Below, piece by piece: positions 16,935-25,910 of a stretch of DNA of 64,000 nucleotides. The DNA is taken from assembly GCF_011090165.1 (NCBI RefSeq), contig NZ_JAADJT010000012.1:62001-126000 (forward strand), in the 5' to 3' direction. The DNA comes from Duganella aceris (GTDB lineage Bacteria; Pseudomonadota; Gammaproteobacteria; Burkholderiales; Burkholderiaceae_D). A model generated the notes under the pieces. The model had not been told where the DNA came from, made no database searches, and was given only the letters and a program-made list of their open reading frames with translations. The first letter of the stretch is position 1. Every line of letters begins with the position of its first letter. A program made the position numbers and the translations under genes.

Positions 16935-17993
16935 ATGATTTTCCGCCAGTTATTTGATGCCGCCTCGTCCACCTACACCTACCTGCTGGGAGACGGCGGC
17001 GAAGCGTTGCTGATCGACCCCGTGTACGAACAGGCACCGCGCGACATGGCGCTGTTGCAGGAGCTGGGCCTGCGCCTGATCGCCACGCTGGACACGCACG
17101 TGCATGCCGACCACGTCACCGGCGCCTGGCGCTTGCGGCAGAGCTGCGGCAGCCGCATCGCGCTGGCCGAAGTGGTGGGCGCCGACCTGGCCGACCGGCC
17201 GCTGAAGCACGGCGACCGGATCGACTTCGGCGGGCGTCACTTGAGCGTACGCGCGACGCCGGGCCACACCAGCGGATGCCTGACCTATGTGCTGGACGAC
17301 GAGAGCATGGCCTTCACCGGCGACAGCCTGCTGATACGCGGCTGCGGCCGCACCGACTTCCAGGGCGGCAGTCCGCAGCAGTTGTTCGCCTCGGTGCGCG
17401 GCCAGATCCTGACGCTGCCCGACGACTGCCTGCTGTATCCGGCGCACGACTATCGCGGCATCACCGTCACCAGCGTGGCCGAGGAGCGCCGCTTCAACCC
17501 GCGCCTGGGCGGCGACGTGGACGAAGGCGACTTCACCGGCCATATGAACAACCTGCACCTGCCGCATCCGAAGTTGATGGCGGTGGCGGTGCCGGCCAAC
17601 CTGCGCTGCGGCCGTCCGGAGGGCGACGCGCCGGCGCCCGAAGCGCCGTCGTGGGCGCCGCTGACCTTGCGCTTCAGCGGCGTGTGGGAAATCGAACCGA
17701 TGGCGTTGCTGGAGCATGCAGCCAAGGTGCAGATCGTGGACGTGCGCGAGGCGCCGGAATTCATCGACGGCCTGGGGCATCTGCCGGGTGCGATGCTGGT
17801 GCCGCTGTCGCAGCTGATGGAGCGCATCGGCGAACTGGATCGCGAGCGGCCGGTGGTGGCTGTATGCCGTTCCGGCGTGCGCTCGGCGCAGGCCAGCGTG
17901 CTGCTGACCAAGGCCGGCTTCCCGCAAGTCGCGAACCTGGCCGGCGGCATGCTGCGCTGGCGTTTTGAATCGCTGCCGGTGGCGTGCGACTAA
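16935..17993 (+). CDS. Persulfide dioxygenase-rhodanese fusion (MBL fold plus sulfurtransferase)
   Basis: A 352-residue, two-domain protein. Residues 1-235 form an ETHE1-like metallo-beta-lactamase fold with the THVHADH motif (His55, His57, Asp59, His60), GHTSGC and FTGDSLLIRGCGRTDFQ, typical of glutathione persulfide dioxygenases that oxidise GSSH to sulfite. Residues about 250-350 form a rhodanese domain with the active-site loop CRSGVRSA (Cys311), which can make or consume persulfides from thiosulfate. The fused form is known in Burkholderiales. Its place beside epsC and organosulfur genes suggests handling of sulfane sulfur. It is convergent with the next gene, with a 4-bp overlap of stops. 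Confidence 0.87.
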   Translation: MIFRQLFDAASSTYTYLLGDGGEALLIDPVYEQAPRDMALLQELGLRLIATLDTHVHADHVTGAWRLRQSCGSRIALAEVVGADLADRPLKHGDRIDFGGRHLSVRATPGHTSGCLTYVLDDESMAFTGDSLLIRGCGRTDFQGGSPQQLFASVRGQILTLPDDCLLYPAHDYRGITVTSVAEERRFNPRLGGDVDEGDFTGHMNNLHLPHPKLMAVAVPANLRCGRPEGDAPAPEAPSWAPLTLRFSGVWEIEPMALLEHAAKVQIVDVREAPEFIDGLGHLPGAMLVPLSQLMERIGELDRERPVVAVCRSGVRSAQASVLLTKAGFPQVANLAGGMLRWRFESLPVACD

Positions 17994-19300
17994 GTTCGGC
18001 GGCTGCGGCCGAAGAGTTTTTCGCGCAGCGTGCCGGCCGTGTAGTCCTTGCGGTAGCGGCCGCGCCGTTGTAGCTCGGGCACGATCAGCTCCACCACGTC
18101 GCGCATGCTTTCGTGCGCCACCGCGAAGGCCAGGTTGAAACCGTCGATGCCGGTTTCGTCCTGCCAGGCCTCCAGCTGATCCGCCACCTGCGCCGGATCG
18201 CCCACCAGCACCGGCCCGCGCCCACCAAGACCGATGAATTCAGCCGCCTCGCGCACCGTCCACTTGCGATTCGGGTCGGCCTGGCTGAACGACGCCAGCG
18301 CCGATCGGCCGGCGTCGGAGTCGATGTATTCGATCGTGGCGTCCAGCGCGAACTGGCTGAAGTCGACGCCGGTCCAGCCAGACAACAACGCCAGCGCGGC
18401 TTCGATGTCGATGTGGCGGCGGTACTCCTCATGCTTGGCGCGCGCCTCCGCCTCGGTCGGCGCGGTGATGATCAAGGCTTGTGCGTAGATGATCAGCCTC
18501 TCGCTGCCCACCGCGCGCAGGTCGTCGACGTACTTCTTCACCACCTTCTTGCTAGGCCCGCTGACGAAAGTACATTCCGCATGCCTGGCGGCGAATGCCG
18601 TGCCGCGCGGCGAGGTGCCGGCCTGGTACAGCACCGGCGTGCGCTGCGGCGAGGGCTCGCACAAGTGGAAGCCGGGCACCTTGTAGTAGCGGCCTTCGTG
18701 GTTGATCGGATGGACCTTGGCCGGATCGGCGTAGATGCCGCGCTCCTTGTCATTGACCACGGCGTCGTCTTCCCAGCTCTGCTCCCACAGCTTGTAGACC
18801 ACTTCCATGTATTCGTCGGCCAGATCGTAGCGCTCGTCGTGGCTCAGCTGCCGGTCCAGGCCAAGATTGCGCGCGGCGCTATCGAGATAGCCGGTGACGA
18901 TGTTCCAGCCGATGCGGCCGCGCGTCAGGTGATCCAGCGTCGAGATGCGGCGCGCGAAGGTGTACGGATGCTCGTAGGTCAGCGCGCAGGTGACGCCGAA
19001 GCCGAGATGCGTGGTGACCTGCGACATGATAGGGATCACCGCCAGCGGGTCGTTCAGCGGCGCTTGCACCGCGTGCTTCAGCGCCGCGTCGGCGCTGCCT
19101 TGGTAGACGTCGTAGGCGCCCAGCACGTCGGCGAGGAAGATGGCGTCGAAGCGGCCGGCTTCCAGCAACCGCGCCAGTTCGGTCCAGTGATCGGGATCGG
19201 TGTAGCGGTGGCCGGTGTCGCGCGGGTGGGTCCACAATCCCGGCGACTGGTGGCTCACCGTGTTCATTTGAAAGGCGTTGAAGCGGATTTGCTTGCTCAT
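17990..19300 (-). CDS. LLM-class FMN-dependent monooxygenase, NtaA/SnaA/DszA group
   Basis: A 436-residue flavin monooxygenase of the bacterial luciferase superfamily, of the long NtaA/DszA type. Visible family traits are RFDAIFLADVLG near residue 50, the TYEHPYTFARRISTLDHLTRGR stretch with a conserved HPY-like motif, GWNIVTGY, and the C-terminal GFNLAF segment. These enzymes use FMNH2 from a partner reductase and O2 to open C-S or C-N bonds. The context (MetQIN-like importer, SfnB-like flavoprotein, divergent ssu operon) points to an organosulfur substrate, but the compound cannot be named. The start overlaps the metQ-like stop by one base (TAATG), so it belongs to that operon. Confidence 0.85.
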   Translation of the reverse strand: MSKQIRFNAFQMNTVSHQSPGLWTHPRDTGHRYTDPDHWTELARLLEAGRFDAIFLADVLGAYDVYQGSADAALKHAVQAPLNDPLAVIPIMSQVTTHLGFGVTCALTYEHPYTFARRISTLDHLTRGRIGWNIVTGYLDSAARNLGLDRQLSHDERYDLADEYMEVVYKLWEQSWEDDAVVNDKERGIYADPAKVHPINHEGRYYKVPGFHLCEPSPQRTPVLYQAGTSPRGTAFAARHAECTFVSGPSKKVVKKYVDDLRAVGSERLIIYAQALIITAPTEAEARAKHEEYRRHIDIEAALALLSGWTGVDFSQFALDATIEYIDSDAGRSALASFSQADPNRKWTVREAAEFIGLGGRGPVLVGDPAQVADQLEAWQDETGIDGFNLAFAVAHESMRDVVELIVPELQRRGRYRKDYTAGTLREKLFGRSRRT

Positions 19301-20145
19301 TACTTGGCTGCGGTCTTGGCTGGGCCGCCGGCTTCCAGCGCGAGCTGGTCGTCGGTCTTGGCGTAGTCGGCGAAGCGCTTGTTGGTGATGTCGAGGAATT
19401 CGCGCGAGCGGTAAGCTGCGGCGATGTCCTTGGCGAACTGCTTGTCCTTGTCGGCGGTGCGCACCGCCACCAGGTTGACGTAGTTCGGCGAGATCTTCTC
19501 GCGCAGCAGCGAGTCCTTCAGTTTCAGACCCGAGGCCAGCGCGTAGTTACCGTTGACGAAGGAGTAGTCGGTGTCCTGCAAGGAGCGCGGCAACTGCGCG
19601 GCTTCCAGCGGAATCAGCTTGATCTTCCTGATGTTGGCGGCGATGTCTTTTTCCGATGCGCGCAGCGGGTCGACCTTGTCTTTCAACTTGATCCAGCCCA
19701 GTTGATCCAGCAGCACCAGCGCGCGCGCCTGGTTGGTCGGGTCGTTCGGCAGCGCGACGGTGGTGCCTTCCTTGGCGTCGTTCAGCGTCTTGTGCTTTTG
19801 GCTGTAGATGGCGATCGGCGCGGTCGGGATCTGTACCAGGTCGGTCAGCGCGAGCTTGTGGTCGGCCGAGAATTTCTTCAGATAGATGATGTGCTGGAAC
19901 ACGTTAGCGTCCAGCGAGCCTTCGGCCAGCGCGAAGTTGGGCTGGATGTAGTCGTTGAACTCGACCAGCTTGACCTTGTAGCCCTGTTTTTCCAGGATAG
20001 GCTTGATGCCCAGCTTGATCTGGTCGGCGTAGGGGCCGGCGCTGGTGCCGATCACCAGTTCCTTCGGATCCTTGGCGTGGGCCGGCGCGGCGAGGCCGAG
20101 GCCGACGGTGAGTGCGGCGAGCAGCAGGTTGCGGCGTGCGTTCAT
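19300..20145 (-). CDS. MetQ/NlpA family substrate-binding protein
   Basis: A 281-residue periplasmic protein. It has a Sec signal peptide (about residues 1-24, ending AHA) without an obvious lipobox cysteine, then the NlpA fold (LVIGTSAGPYADQI, LVEFNDYIQPNFALAEGSLDANVFQH). MetQ proteins bind methionine for the MetNI ABC importer. Here the operon also encodes two flavin oxygenases, so the ligand may be another organosulfur compound. The gene is followed by the LLM monooxygenase with a one-base overlap and preceded by the permease gene by 11 bp. Confidence 0.85.
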   Translation of the reverse strand: MNARRNLLLAALTVGLGLAAPAHAKDPKELVIGTSAGPYADQIKLGIKPILEKQGYKVKLVEFNDYIQPNFALAEGSLDANVFQHIIYLKKFSADHKLALTDLVQIPTAPIAIYSQKHKTLNDAKEGTTVALPNDPTNQARALVLLDQLGWIKLKDKVDPLRASEKDIAANIRKIKLIPLEAAQLPRSLQDTDYSFVNGNYALASGLKLKDSLLREKISPNYVNLVAVRTADKDKQFAKDIAAAYRSREFLDITNKRFADYAKTDDQLALEAGGPAKTAAK

Positions 20146-20156
20146 GGTTTTCCTTG

Positions 20157-20849
20157 TTAGCGTTTGTCGATGCGTTTGGCGATGCGGTTGCCGGTGAACT
20201 GGATCAGTTGCACCATGATGATCAGGATGGCGACCGTGGCGACCATGATGTCGGTTTCGAAGCGGTAGTAGCCGTAACGGATGGCGAGGTCGCCGATGCC
20301 GCCGCCGCCCACCACGCCGGCCACGGCGGAGTAGGAAAGGAAGCTGATCGACAGCACGGTCAGCGCCAGCACCAGGCCGGAGCGGGCTTCCACCAGTAGC
20401 ACACGCAGGACGATCTGCAATTCCGATGCGCCCATGGCGTGGGCAGCTTCGATCACGCCGCGCGGTATTTCACGCAAGTTCTGTTCGACCATGCGGGCGA
20501 AGTAGGGGATGGCGGCGAACGACAGCGGCACGGCGGCGGCCAGCGGGCCGATCGAGGTGCCGGCGATGATGCGGGTGAACGGCACCAGCGCCACCAGCAG
20601 GATGATGAACGGGAACGAGCGGACGGTGTTGACGAACCAGCCCAGCACCAGCGCGGCGGGGCGGTTTTGCAGCGATTGGCCATCGGCGACCAGGAACAGC
20701 ACGATGCCGAGCGGGCCGCCGATCAGCACTGCGGCCGAGAGGCCGATGCCGAGCATGGTCAGCGTCTGGCCGAGCGCGACCCACATCTCCGGCAGCATGG
20801 CGATGATGCTGTTGAGCGAGGCGCCCAGCGTGGAGAGGAGTTCAGACAT
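20157..20849 (-). CDS. MetI-type ABC transporter permease
   Basis: A 230-residue permease with about five membrane segments and the BPD_transp_1 cytoplasmic loop (EAAHAMGASELQIVLRVLLVEA) that contacts the ATPase. The ATG at 20849 (MSELLSTLG) lies 8 bp inside the end of the ATPase gene. A longer frame starting upstream would only add Pro/Arg-rich antisense sequence. It forms the channel of a MetQIN-like importer. The GIGDLAIRYGYYRF segment near the C-terminus is characteristic of MetI. Confidence 0.87.
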   Translation of the reverse strand: MSELLSTLGASLNSIIAMLPEMWVALGQTLTMLGIGLSAAVLIGGPLGIVLFLVADGQSLQNRPAALVLGWFVNTVRSFPFIILLVALVPFTRIIAGTSIGPLAAAVPLSFAAIPYFARMVEQNLREIPRGVIEAAHAMGASELQIVLRVLLVEARSGLVLALTVLSISFLSYSAVAGVVGGGGIGDLAIRYGYYRFETDIMVATVAILIIMVQLIQFTGNRIAKRIDKR

Positions 20850-21804
20850 GGATCGCCTCCAGGATGGTGGCGTTAGTGACGCCAGCGGCGGCGGCCGGGG
20901 CCGCGATATCGGCACCGGCGTCTGCGGTCGCGACGCGGGCAGCCGGCGTGTTCGCGGACGCGGCGTGGTCGGGCGAGCCGTGAGCGGCGGCCGGGCCGGT
21001 GCCAGGGGCGGCGCTGGCGTTGGTGTCGGCCGGGCGAGCGGCGATGCCGCGTACCGCCGCGCCATGCTGCGCCAGTTCGCGGCCCAGCGCGGTCTTGCGT
21101 GGCGCGGCGAGGCTGGCGTCGTCGTCGAGGGCGAATTGTTCGGCGATGGCGCCGTCTTCGATCACGGCGACGCGGTTGCAGATCTCGCCGATCACCGACA
21201 GCTCATGGCTGACGATCACGATCGTCACGCCCAGCCGCCGGTTGATATCGCGCAGCGTGGCGAGCAGCGCGCGCGTGGTCTCGGCGTCCAGTGCCGATGT
21301 CGGCTCGTCGCACAACATCACCGCCGGCCTGCTGGCCAGCGCGCGGGCGATGGCGACACGCTGTTTCTGGCCGCCCGACAGCTGCGCCGGGTAGCTGTCG
21401 GCCTTGCCGTTCAACTCCACCAGCTCCAGGCATTCGGTGACGCGCGCGGCGATCTGCTGCGGGTGCATACCGCCATGTATGCGCAGCGGGAAGGCGACAT
21501 TGTCGAACACGCTGGCGTTCTGCAGCAGATTAAACTGCTGGAAGATCATGCCGATATGGCGCCGCGCGTCGCGCAAGGCGTTCTTGGACAGCGACGTCAG
21601 TTGACTGCCGTCGACGCTGACTTCGCCGCTGTCCGGCCGCTCCAGCAGATTAATCAGCCGCAGCAACGTGGATTTGCCGGCGCCGCTCTTGCCGATCAGG
21701 CCGAAGATATCGCCCTGGTTCACTTGCAGCGAAACCTCGCGCACGGCGTGGAAATCGCCCCAGGATTTGCTGGCGCGGTCGATTTGGATCAAAGGGTTCG
21801 TCAT
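20842..21804 (-). CDS. MetN-type ABC ATPase with Ala-rich tail in place of the NIL domain
   Basis: A 320-residue ATPase. Residues 1-240 are a standard ABC domain: Walker A GKSGAGKS, Q-loop FQQFN, signature LSGGQKQR, Walker B VMLCDEP and switch His in VSHE. Classical MetN (about 343 residues) ends in a NIL/C2 domain that binds methionine and inhibits transport. Here that region is absent. The last 75 residues are an Ala/Pro/Gly/Thr-rich, apparently disordered tail. This suggests that the importer is not under methionine trans-inhibition. The start overlaps the stop of the SfnB-like gene by one base. Confidence 0.87.
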   Translation of the reverse strand: MTNPLIQIDRASKSWGDFHAVREVSLQVNQGDIFGLIGKSGAGKSTLLRLINLLERPDSGEVSVDGSQLTSLSKNALRDARRHIGMIFQQFNLLQNASVFDNVAFPLRIHGGMHPQQIAARVTECLELVELNGKADSYPAQLSGGQKQRVAIARALASRPAVMLCDEPTSALDAETTRALLATLRDINRRLGVTIVIVSHELSVIGEICNRVAVIEDGAIAEQFALDDDASLAAPRKTALGRELAQHGAAVRGIAARPADTNASAAPGTGPAAAHGSPDHAASANTPAARVATADAGADIAAPAAAAGVTNATILEAIHV

Positions 21805-23000
21805 CAGGAATAAGCCGTAGGTTCAGGCAAAGCGCCATCGAGCGCATAGCGCCCCAGGTCGCGGATCTTGTAGTCCACCGGATCGTGCAAGGTGTGCACG
21901 CGGACGTTGCGCCAGAAACGGTCGTAGCCGAATTTTGCGGAGGTCGAACGCGCGCCGGTCAACTCGAACATCTCATTGCTGATGTCGACGCCGGCCGTGT
22001 GCGCGAGCACCTTGGCCTCGGCCACGGCGACGGCAAGCTCGCCGCGTTGGCGCGCGCTGACGTCCGCGCCCAATCGGAACAGGCGCTCCAGCTGCTGCGC
22101 CGCATGATCCGCCAGCACCACGGCCGGCCGCAGCTTGAGCCACAGCTTGCCGAAGCGATGCTGCACCAGCGGATCCGCTCCGGCCGACGCCACGCCGGAC
22201 GCGAACCACGGCCGCGCTTCATTGGCGATGTAGTCGCGCGCCGCCTCGAACGCGCCTTCGCCGATGCCGAGGTAGAGATTGGCCATGATCAGCTGCGCCA
22301 CCTGCGAGCGCAGCGTCGCTTGCGCCGTCGGCGTGTGTCCTGGCGCTTGCAGCACCTGCGTCGACGGCAGCGCGACCTGGTCGAAATGCACATTGCCACT
22401 GTCGGTCTGGCGCTGACCGAAGGCGTCCCAATCCGCCTGCACCGTCACGCCGTGCTGGCGCGTCGGCAGCACGCCGATCAAGGCGCTCTGCGTTTCGGCA
22501 TGCCACGCCGAGATGGTCAGCCAGTCCGAGCCCACCGAACCGGATGAAAAACTCTTGACGCCGTCGAGCTGGAAACCATCGTCGGCGTCGGTGGCGGTGG
22601 TGCGCTTGTCCAGCGGATTGAGCGCGTTGCCCCAGAACAGATTCTGCTCGACGGTCTGCGTCAGGAAGCGCCGCTGCTGTTGCGGGCTGCCGTACAGCTG
22701 GATGCCCGCCAGTTGCAAATGATGGAAGCCGAAGACGTGCGCCAGCGCGCTGTCGGCGCGGGCTAAGGTGCGGATGACCTGATACACGGTCGGCCAATCG
22801 GCGCCCTGGCCGCCGAATTCTTCGGGGATCGACAAGGCGAGCAGTCCGGATTCGCGGATCCACTCGCGTTCCCGCGCCGCGTGGCCGCCGGCCTGGTCGC
22901 GCTCATTGGCGGTGGCGGCGAGCCGCCGCGCCAGTTCGGCGGCGACGACAAGAGGATCGGGCGCGCTGTTGCGCGCCGTTTTAAGCAAAGCTGTAGACAT
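21804..23000 (-). CDS. SfnB-like/DszC-like acyl-CoA dehydrogenase-fold oxidoreductase
   Basis: A 398-residue flavoprotein of the acyl-CoA dehydrogenase fold (N-terminal helical domain, middle beta domain around GVKSFSSGSVGSDW, C-terminal helical domain ending FWRNVRVHTLHDPVDYK). The TLHDP ending is typical of the SfnB/DszC monooxygenase branch, not of true acyl-CoA dehydrogenases. Those enzymes act on organosulfur compounds during sulfate starvation, using reduced flavin. It is the first gene of the leftward operon, divergent from ssuE across a 192-bp region with repeated motifs. The ATG at 23000 was chosen because the upstream extension is AT-rich promoter sequence. Confidence 0.82.
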   Translation of the reverse strand: MSTALLKTARNSAPDPLVVAAELARRLAATANERDQAGGHAAREREWIRESGLLALSIPEEFGGQGADWPTVYQVIRTLARADSALAHVFGFHHLQLAGIQLYGSPQQQRRFLTQTVEQNLFWGNALNPLDKRTTATDADDGFQLDGVKSFSSGSVGSDWLTISAWHAETQSALIGVLPTRQHGVTVQADWDAFGQRQTDSGNVHFDQVALPSTQVLQAPGHTPTAQATLRSQVAQLIMANLYLGIGEGAFEAARDYIANEARPWFASGVASAGADPLVQHRFGKLWLKLRPAVVLADHAAQQLERLFRLGADVSARQRGELAVAVAEAKVLAHTAGVDISNEMFELTGARSTSAKFGYDRFWRNVRVHTLHDPVDYKIRDLGRYALDGALPEPTAYS

Positions 23001-23066
23001 GGTATGTCCGTTATAAGGTTCGGTGTTTTTAGTATTGCATCCAGCCCCAAACGTCGTACACGAAGA

Positions 23067-23156
23067 AATCCGCGTATTCATATATGAAAACCACATGCTA
23101 AGGAATCCGCATATCAAAGCGTAAAACAATTCGTTCTGATTTCAACCGTGCGGATT
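23067..23156. promoter_or_regulatory. Repeated operator-like motifs in the divergent ssu/sfnB-like control region
   Basis: AATCCGCGTAT (23067-23077) and AATCCGCATAT (23104-23114) are direct repeats 37 bp apart. An inverted half, TGCGGATT, lies at 23149-23156, and the 12-bp palindrome TTCATATATGAA at 23077-23088. The region between the divergent operons is clearly AT-richer than the genes. A LysR-type sulfur regulator (CysB/Cbl/SsuR) is the obvious candidate binder, though none is encoded here. Confidence 0.5.
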
Positions 23157-23192
23157 TATTCTGGTCGCCACCAATAAAACAGGGGATCGACC

Positions 23193-23783
23193 ATGACCAT
23201 ACTTCTGCTAGGCGGCAGTCCCGCAGCAACTTCGAGCACCGGACGCTTGCTGGACCATGTCGGCGACAAGCTGTCGGCGCTTGGCCACCACCACCGGAAG
23301 CTGCAAGTGCGCGACCTGCCTGCGACGGCGCTGCTTCACGGGGATTGCTCCGACCTGGCGGTCAAGCGCGCGCTGGGCGCCGTGGCCGAAGCGGAAGCCA
23401 TCGTCATCGCCACCCCCATCTACAAGGCTTCCTACACCGGCATCCTGAAAGCCTTCCTCGACCTGCTGCCGCAAGACGGCCTGGCGGGCAAGCTGGTGCT
23501 GCCGCTGGCCACCGGCGGCAGCCAGTCGCACATGCTGGCGCTGGACTATGCGCTGCGCCCGGTGCTGCACGCGCTCGACGCGCGCCAGGTGCTGACCAGT
23601 ATCTACGCCACTTCGCAGCAGCTGATCTGGAACGACGTCACCGGCTTGACCCTGGACCCGGCCATCGGCTGGCGCGTCCAGGCCGGCGTCGAGGACTTGT
23701 CGACCTGCCTGAACGCCTTGAACCACCGCATCGACGATGCGACCTACGTTGCGCCGGCACAGCCGGTCCGCCTTGCTCGATAA
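23193..23783 (+). CDS. ssuE: NADPH-dependent FMN reductase SsuE
   Basis: A 196-residue flavodoxin-fold reductase (Rossmann-like start LLLGGSPAATSST, then ATPIYKASYTGILKAFLDLL, the family's flavin/dimer motif). It supplies FMNH2 to SsuD and possibly to the two flavin oxygenases in the divergent operon. It is the first gene of ssuEADCB, with the ATG preceded by GGGGATCGA. The spacing to ssuA is 10 bp. Size and motifs match SsuE/MsuE. Confidence 0.9.
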   Translation: MTILLLGGSPAATSSTGRLLDHVGDKLSALGHHHRKLQVRDLPATALLHGDCSDLAVKRALGAVAEAEAIVIATPIYKASYTGILKAFLDLLPQDGLAGKLVLPLATGGSQSHMLALDYALRPVLHALDARQVLTSIYATSQQLIWNDVTGLTLDPAIGWRVQAGVEDLSTCLNALNHRIDDATYVAPAQPVRLAR

Positions 23784-23793
23784 GGGAACACAA

Positions 23794-24750
23794 ATGAGCA
23801 TCGATCAGAAACGCGCGGCACGCCGTTACACCCTGGGATTCCTGTTCGCCGCCGGCGTGATGGCGGCCACCGCGTCCGCCCCGGTTACGGCGCAGGTCAA
23901 GCAGGAGGTGCGCATCGGCTATCAGAAATACGGCACGCTGACTTTGCTGAAGGGACGCGGCACGCTGGAGCAGCGCCTGGCCGCCAGGAACATCAGCGTC
24001 AAATGGACCGAATTCCCGGCCGGCCCGCAGCTGCTGGAAGGCCTGAACGTCGGCAGCATCGACTTCGGCACCGTCGGCGAAGCGCCGCCGATCTTCGCGC
24101 AAGCCGCCGGCGCCAACCTGGTCTACGTCGGCAACGAGCCGCCGTCGCCGGCCAGTGAGGCGATCGTGGTGCCGAAGAGCTCCGCCATCCGCACCCTGGC
24201 GGAGCTGAAGGGCAAGCGCGTGGCGCTGAACAAAGGCTCCAACGTCCACTACCTGCTGCTCAAGGCGCTGGAGAAGGCGGGCATCAGCTACGCTGACATC
24301 CAGCCCATCTTCCTGCCGCCGGCCGACGCCCGCGCCGCTTTCGAGCGCGGCAGCGTCGACGCGTGGGCGATCTGGGATCCTTTCCTGGCCGCCGCCGAGA
24401 GGCAACTGGGCGCGCGCGTGCTGGCCGACGGCAAAGGGCTGGTGGCGAACCACCAGTTCTACCTGGCTGCGCGTCCCTACGCCGAGAAGAACCGGGAGAT
24501 CGTCAACATCGTCCTGGAGGAAATCGCCAAGGTCGATGAATGGGGCGAGAAGAATCCGAAAGAGGTCGCCGGCATCTTGTCGGCGCAAACCGGTCTTGAG
24601 GTGGACGTGGTGGCCCTGGCCGCTTCGCGCTACTCCTACGGCGTCAAGCCGATCACCGCGCAGGTGCTGGACCAGCAGCAGAAAGTGGCGGACGCCTTCT
24701 CCAGTTTGAAACTGATCCCGAAAAATATCGTGGTCAAGACCGCGCAATAA
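23794..24750 (+). CDS. ssuA: Aliphatic sulfonate ABC transporter substrate-binding protein SsuA
   Basis: A 318-residue periplasmic protein with a signal peptide (about residues 1-35; a hydrophobic core follows RRYTLGF and ends near VTAQ). The mature sequence has the SsuA traits IGYQKYGTLTLLKGRGTLE, WTEFPAGPQLLEGL and GSIDFGTVGEAPPIFAQAAG. It binds alkanesulfonates for the SsuBC permease. The ATG at 23794 follows AAGGGAACACAA. It is 10 bp from ssuD. Confidence 0.93.
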   Translation: MSIDQKRAARRYTLGFLFAAGVMAATASAPVTAQVKQEVRIGYQKYGTLTLLKGRGTLEQRLAARNISVKWTEFPAGPQLLEGLNVGSIDFGTVGEAPPIFAQAAGANLVYVGNEPPSPASEAIVVPKSSAIRTLAELKGKRVALNKGSNVHYLLLKALEKAGISYADIQPIFLPPADARAAFERGSVDAWAIWDPFLAAAERQLGARVLADGKGLVANHQFYLAARPYAEKNREIVNIVLEEIAKVDEWGEKNPKEVAGILSAQTGLEVDVVALAASRYSYGVKPITAQVLDQQQKVADAFSSLKLIPKNIVVKTAQ

Positions 24751-24760
24751 AGGAAGCATC

Positions 24761-25909
24761 ATGTCGTTGAATATTTTCTGGTTTATTCCCACCCACGGCG
24801 ACAGCCGTTACCTCGGCACCTCCAAGGGCGCACGCCCGGTCGATGCCGACTACCTGAAACAGGTCGCGGTGGCAGCCGACACGCTGGGCTACGACGGCGT
24901 GCTGCTGCCGACCGGCCGCTCCTGCGAGGATGCGTGGGTGGTGGCCTCGTCGCTGATCAGCGTGACGCAGAAGCTGAAGTTCCTGGTGGCGATCCGCCCT
25001 GGCCTGACCACGCCTGGACTGGCGGTGCGCATGGCGTCGACCTTCGACCGGTTGTCGAACGGGCGCCTGCTGATCAACGTCGTCACCGGCGGCGACCAGG
25101 GCGAGCTGGAGGCGGACGGCCTGTTCGCCGACCACGCCAAGCGCTACGAGATTTCGGATGAATTCATCCGCATCTGGCGCGCGTCGCTGGCGGGCGAGGG
25201 CGGCGACGCCGGTTTCGATTTCGAGGGCAAGCATATCCAGGTCAAAGGCTCCAAGACCCTGTACCCGCCGGTGCAGAAGCCGTATCCGCCGCTGTACTTC
25301 GGCGGCTCGTCGGAGCCGGCGCACTCGCTGGCGGCCGAGCAGATGGACGTCTACCTGACCTGGGGCGAGCCGCCGGCCGCCGTCGCCGAAAAGATCGCCG
25401 ACATTCGCGCGCGTGCCGCCAAGCTTGGCCGCACGGTGAAGTTCGGCATCCGCCTGCACGTGATCGTCCGCGAGACCAACGAAGCCGCATGGCGCGCCGC
25501 CGATGAACTGATCTCGCACCTGGACGACGAGGTGATCGCCAAGGCGCAGAAGGCCTTCGCCAAGATGGATTCGGTGGGCCAGCAGCGCATGGCCGCCCTG
25601 CACGGCGGTAATCGCGACAAGCTGGAAGTGTCGCCCAACCTGTGGGCCGGCGTGGGCCTGGTGCGCGGCGGCGCGGGCACGGCGCTGGTCGGCGATGCGG
25701 AAACGGTGTATGCACGCATCAAGGAATACGCGGACCTGGGCATCGAGACCTTCATCTTCTCCGGCTATCCGCACCTGGAGGAATCTTATCGCTTCGCCGA
25801 GCTGGTGTTCCCGCTGCTGGGCAAGGGCAAGGATCACGGCGAGCAGTCGCTGAGCGGTCCGTTCGGCGAGATCATGGCCAGCGACATCCTGCCGAAGAAG
25901 GCGGCCTGA
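24761..25909 (+). CDS. ssuD: FMNH2-dependent alkanesulfonate monooxygenase SsuD
   Basis: A 382-residue luciferase-like monooxygenase, essentially the same length as E. coli SsuD (381). It cleaves the C-S bond of alkanesulfonates with FMNH2 and O2, giving an aldehyde and sulfite. Visible motifs are IFWFIPTHGDSRYLG at the N-terminus, the GRSCEDAWVVAS segment, NVVTGGD, and FGGSSEPA. An AGGAAG ribosome site precedes the start. It lies between ssuA and ssuC with 10-bp and 1-bp gaps. Confidence 0.95.
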   Translation: MSLNIFWFIPTHGDSRYLGTSKGARPVDADYLKQVAVAADTLGYDGVLLPTGRSCEDAWVVASSLISVTQKLKFLVAIRPGLTTPGLAVRMASTFDRLSNGRLLINVVTGGDQGELEADGLFADHAKRYEISDEFIRIWRASLAGEGGDAGFDFEGKHIQVKGSKTLYPPVQKPYPPLYFGGSSEPAHSLAAEQMDVYLTWGEPPAAVAEKIADIRARAAKLGRTVKFGIRLHVIVRETNEAAWRAADELISHLDDEVIAKAQKAFAKMDSVGQQRMAALHGGNRDKLEVSPNLWAGVGLVRGGAGTALVGDAETVYARIKEYADLGIETFIFSGYPHLEESYRFAELVFPLLGKGKDHGEQSLSGPFGEIMASDILPKKAA

Positions 25910-25910
25910 C

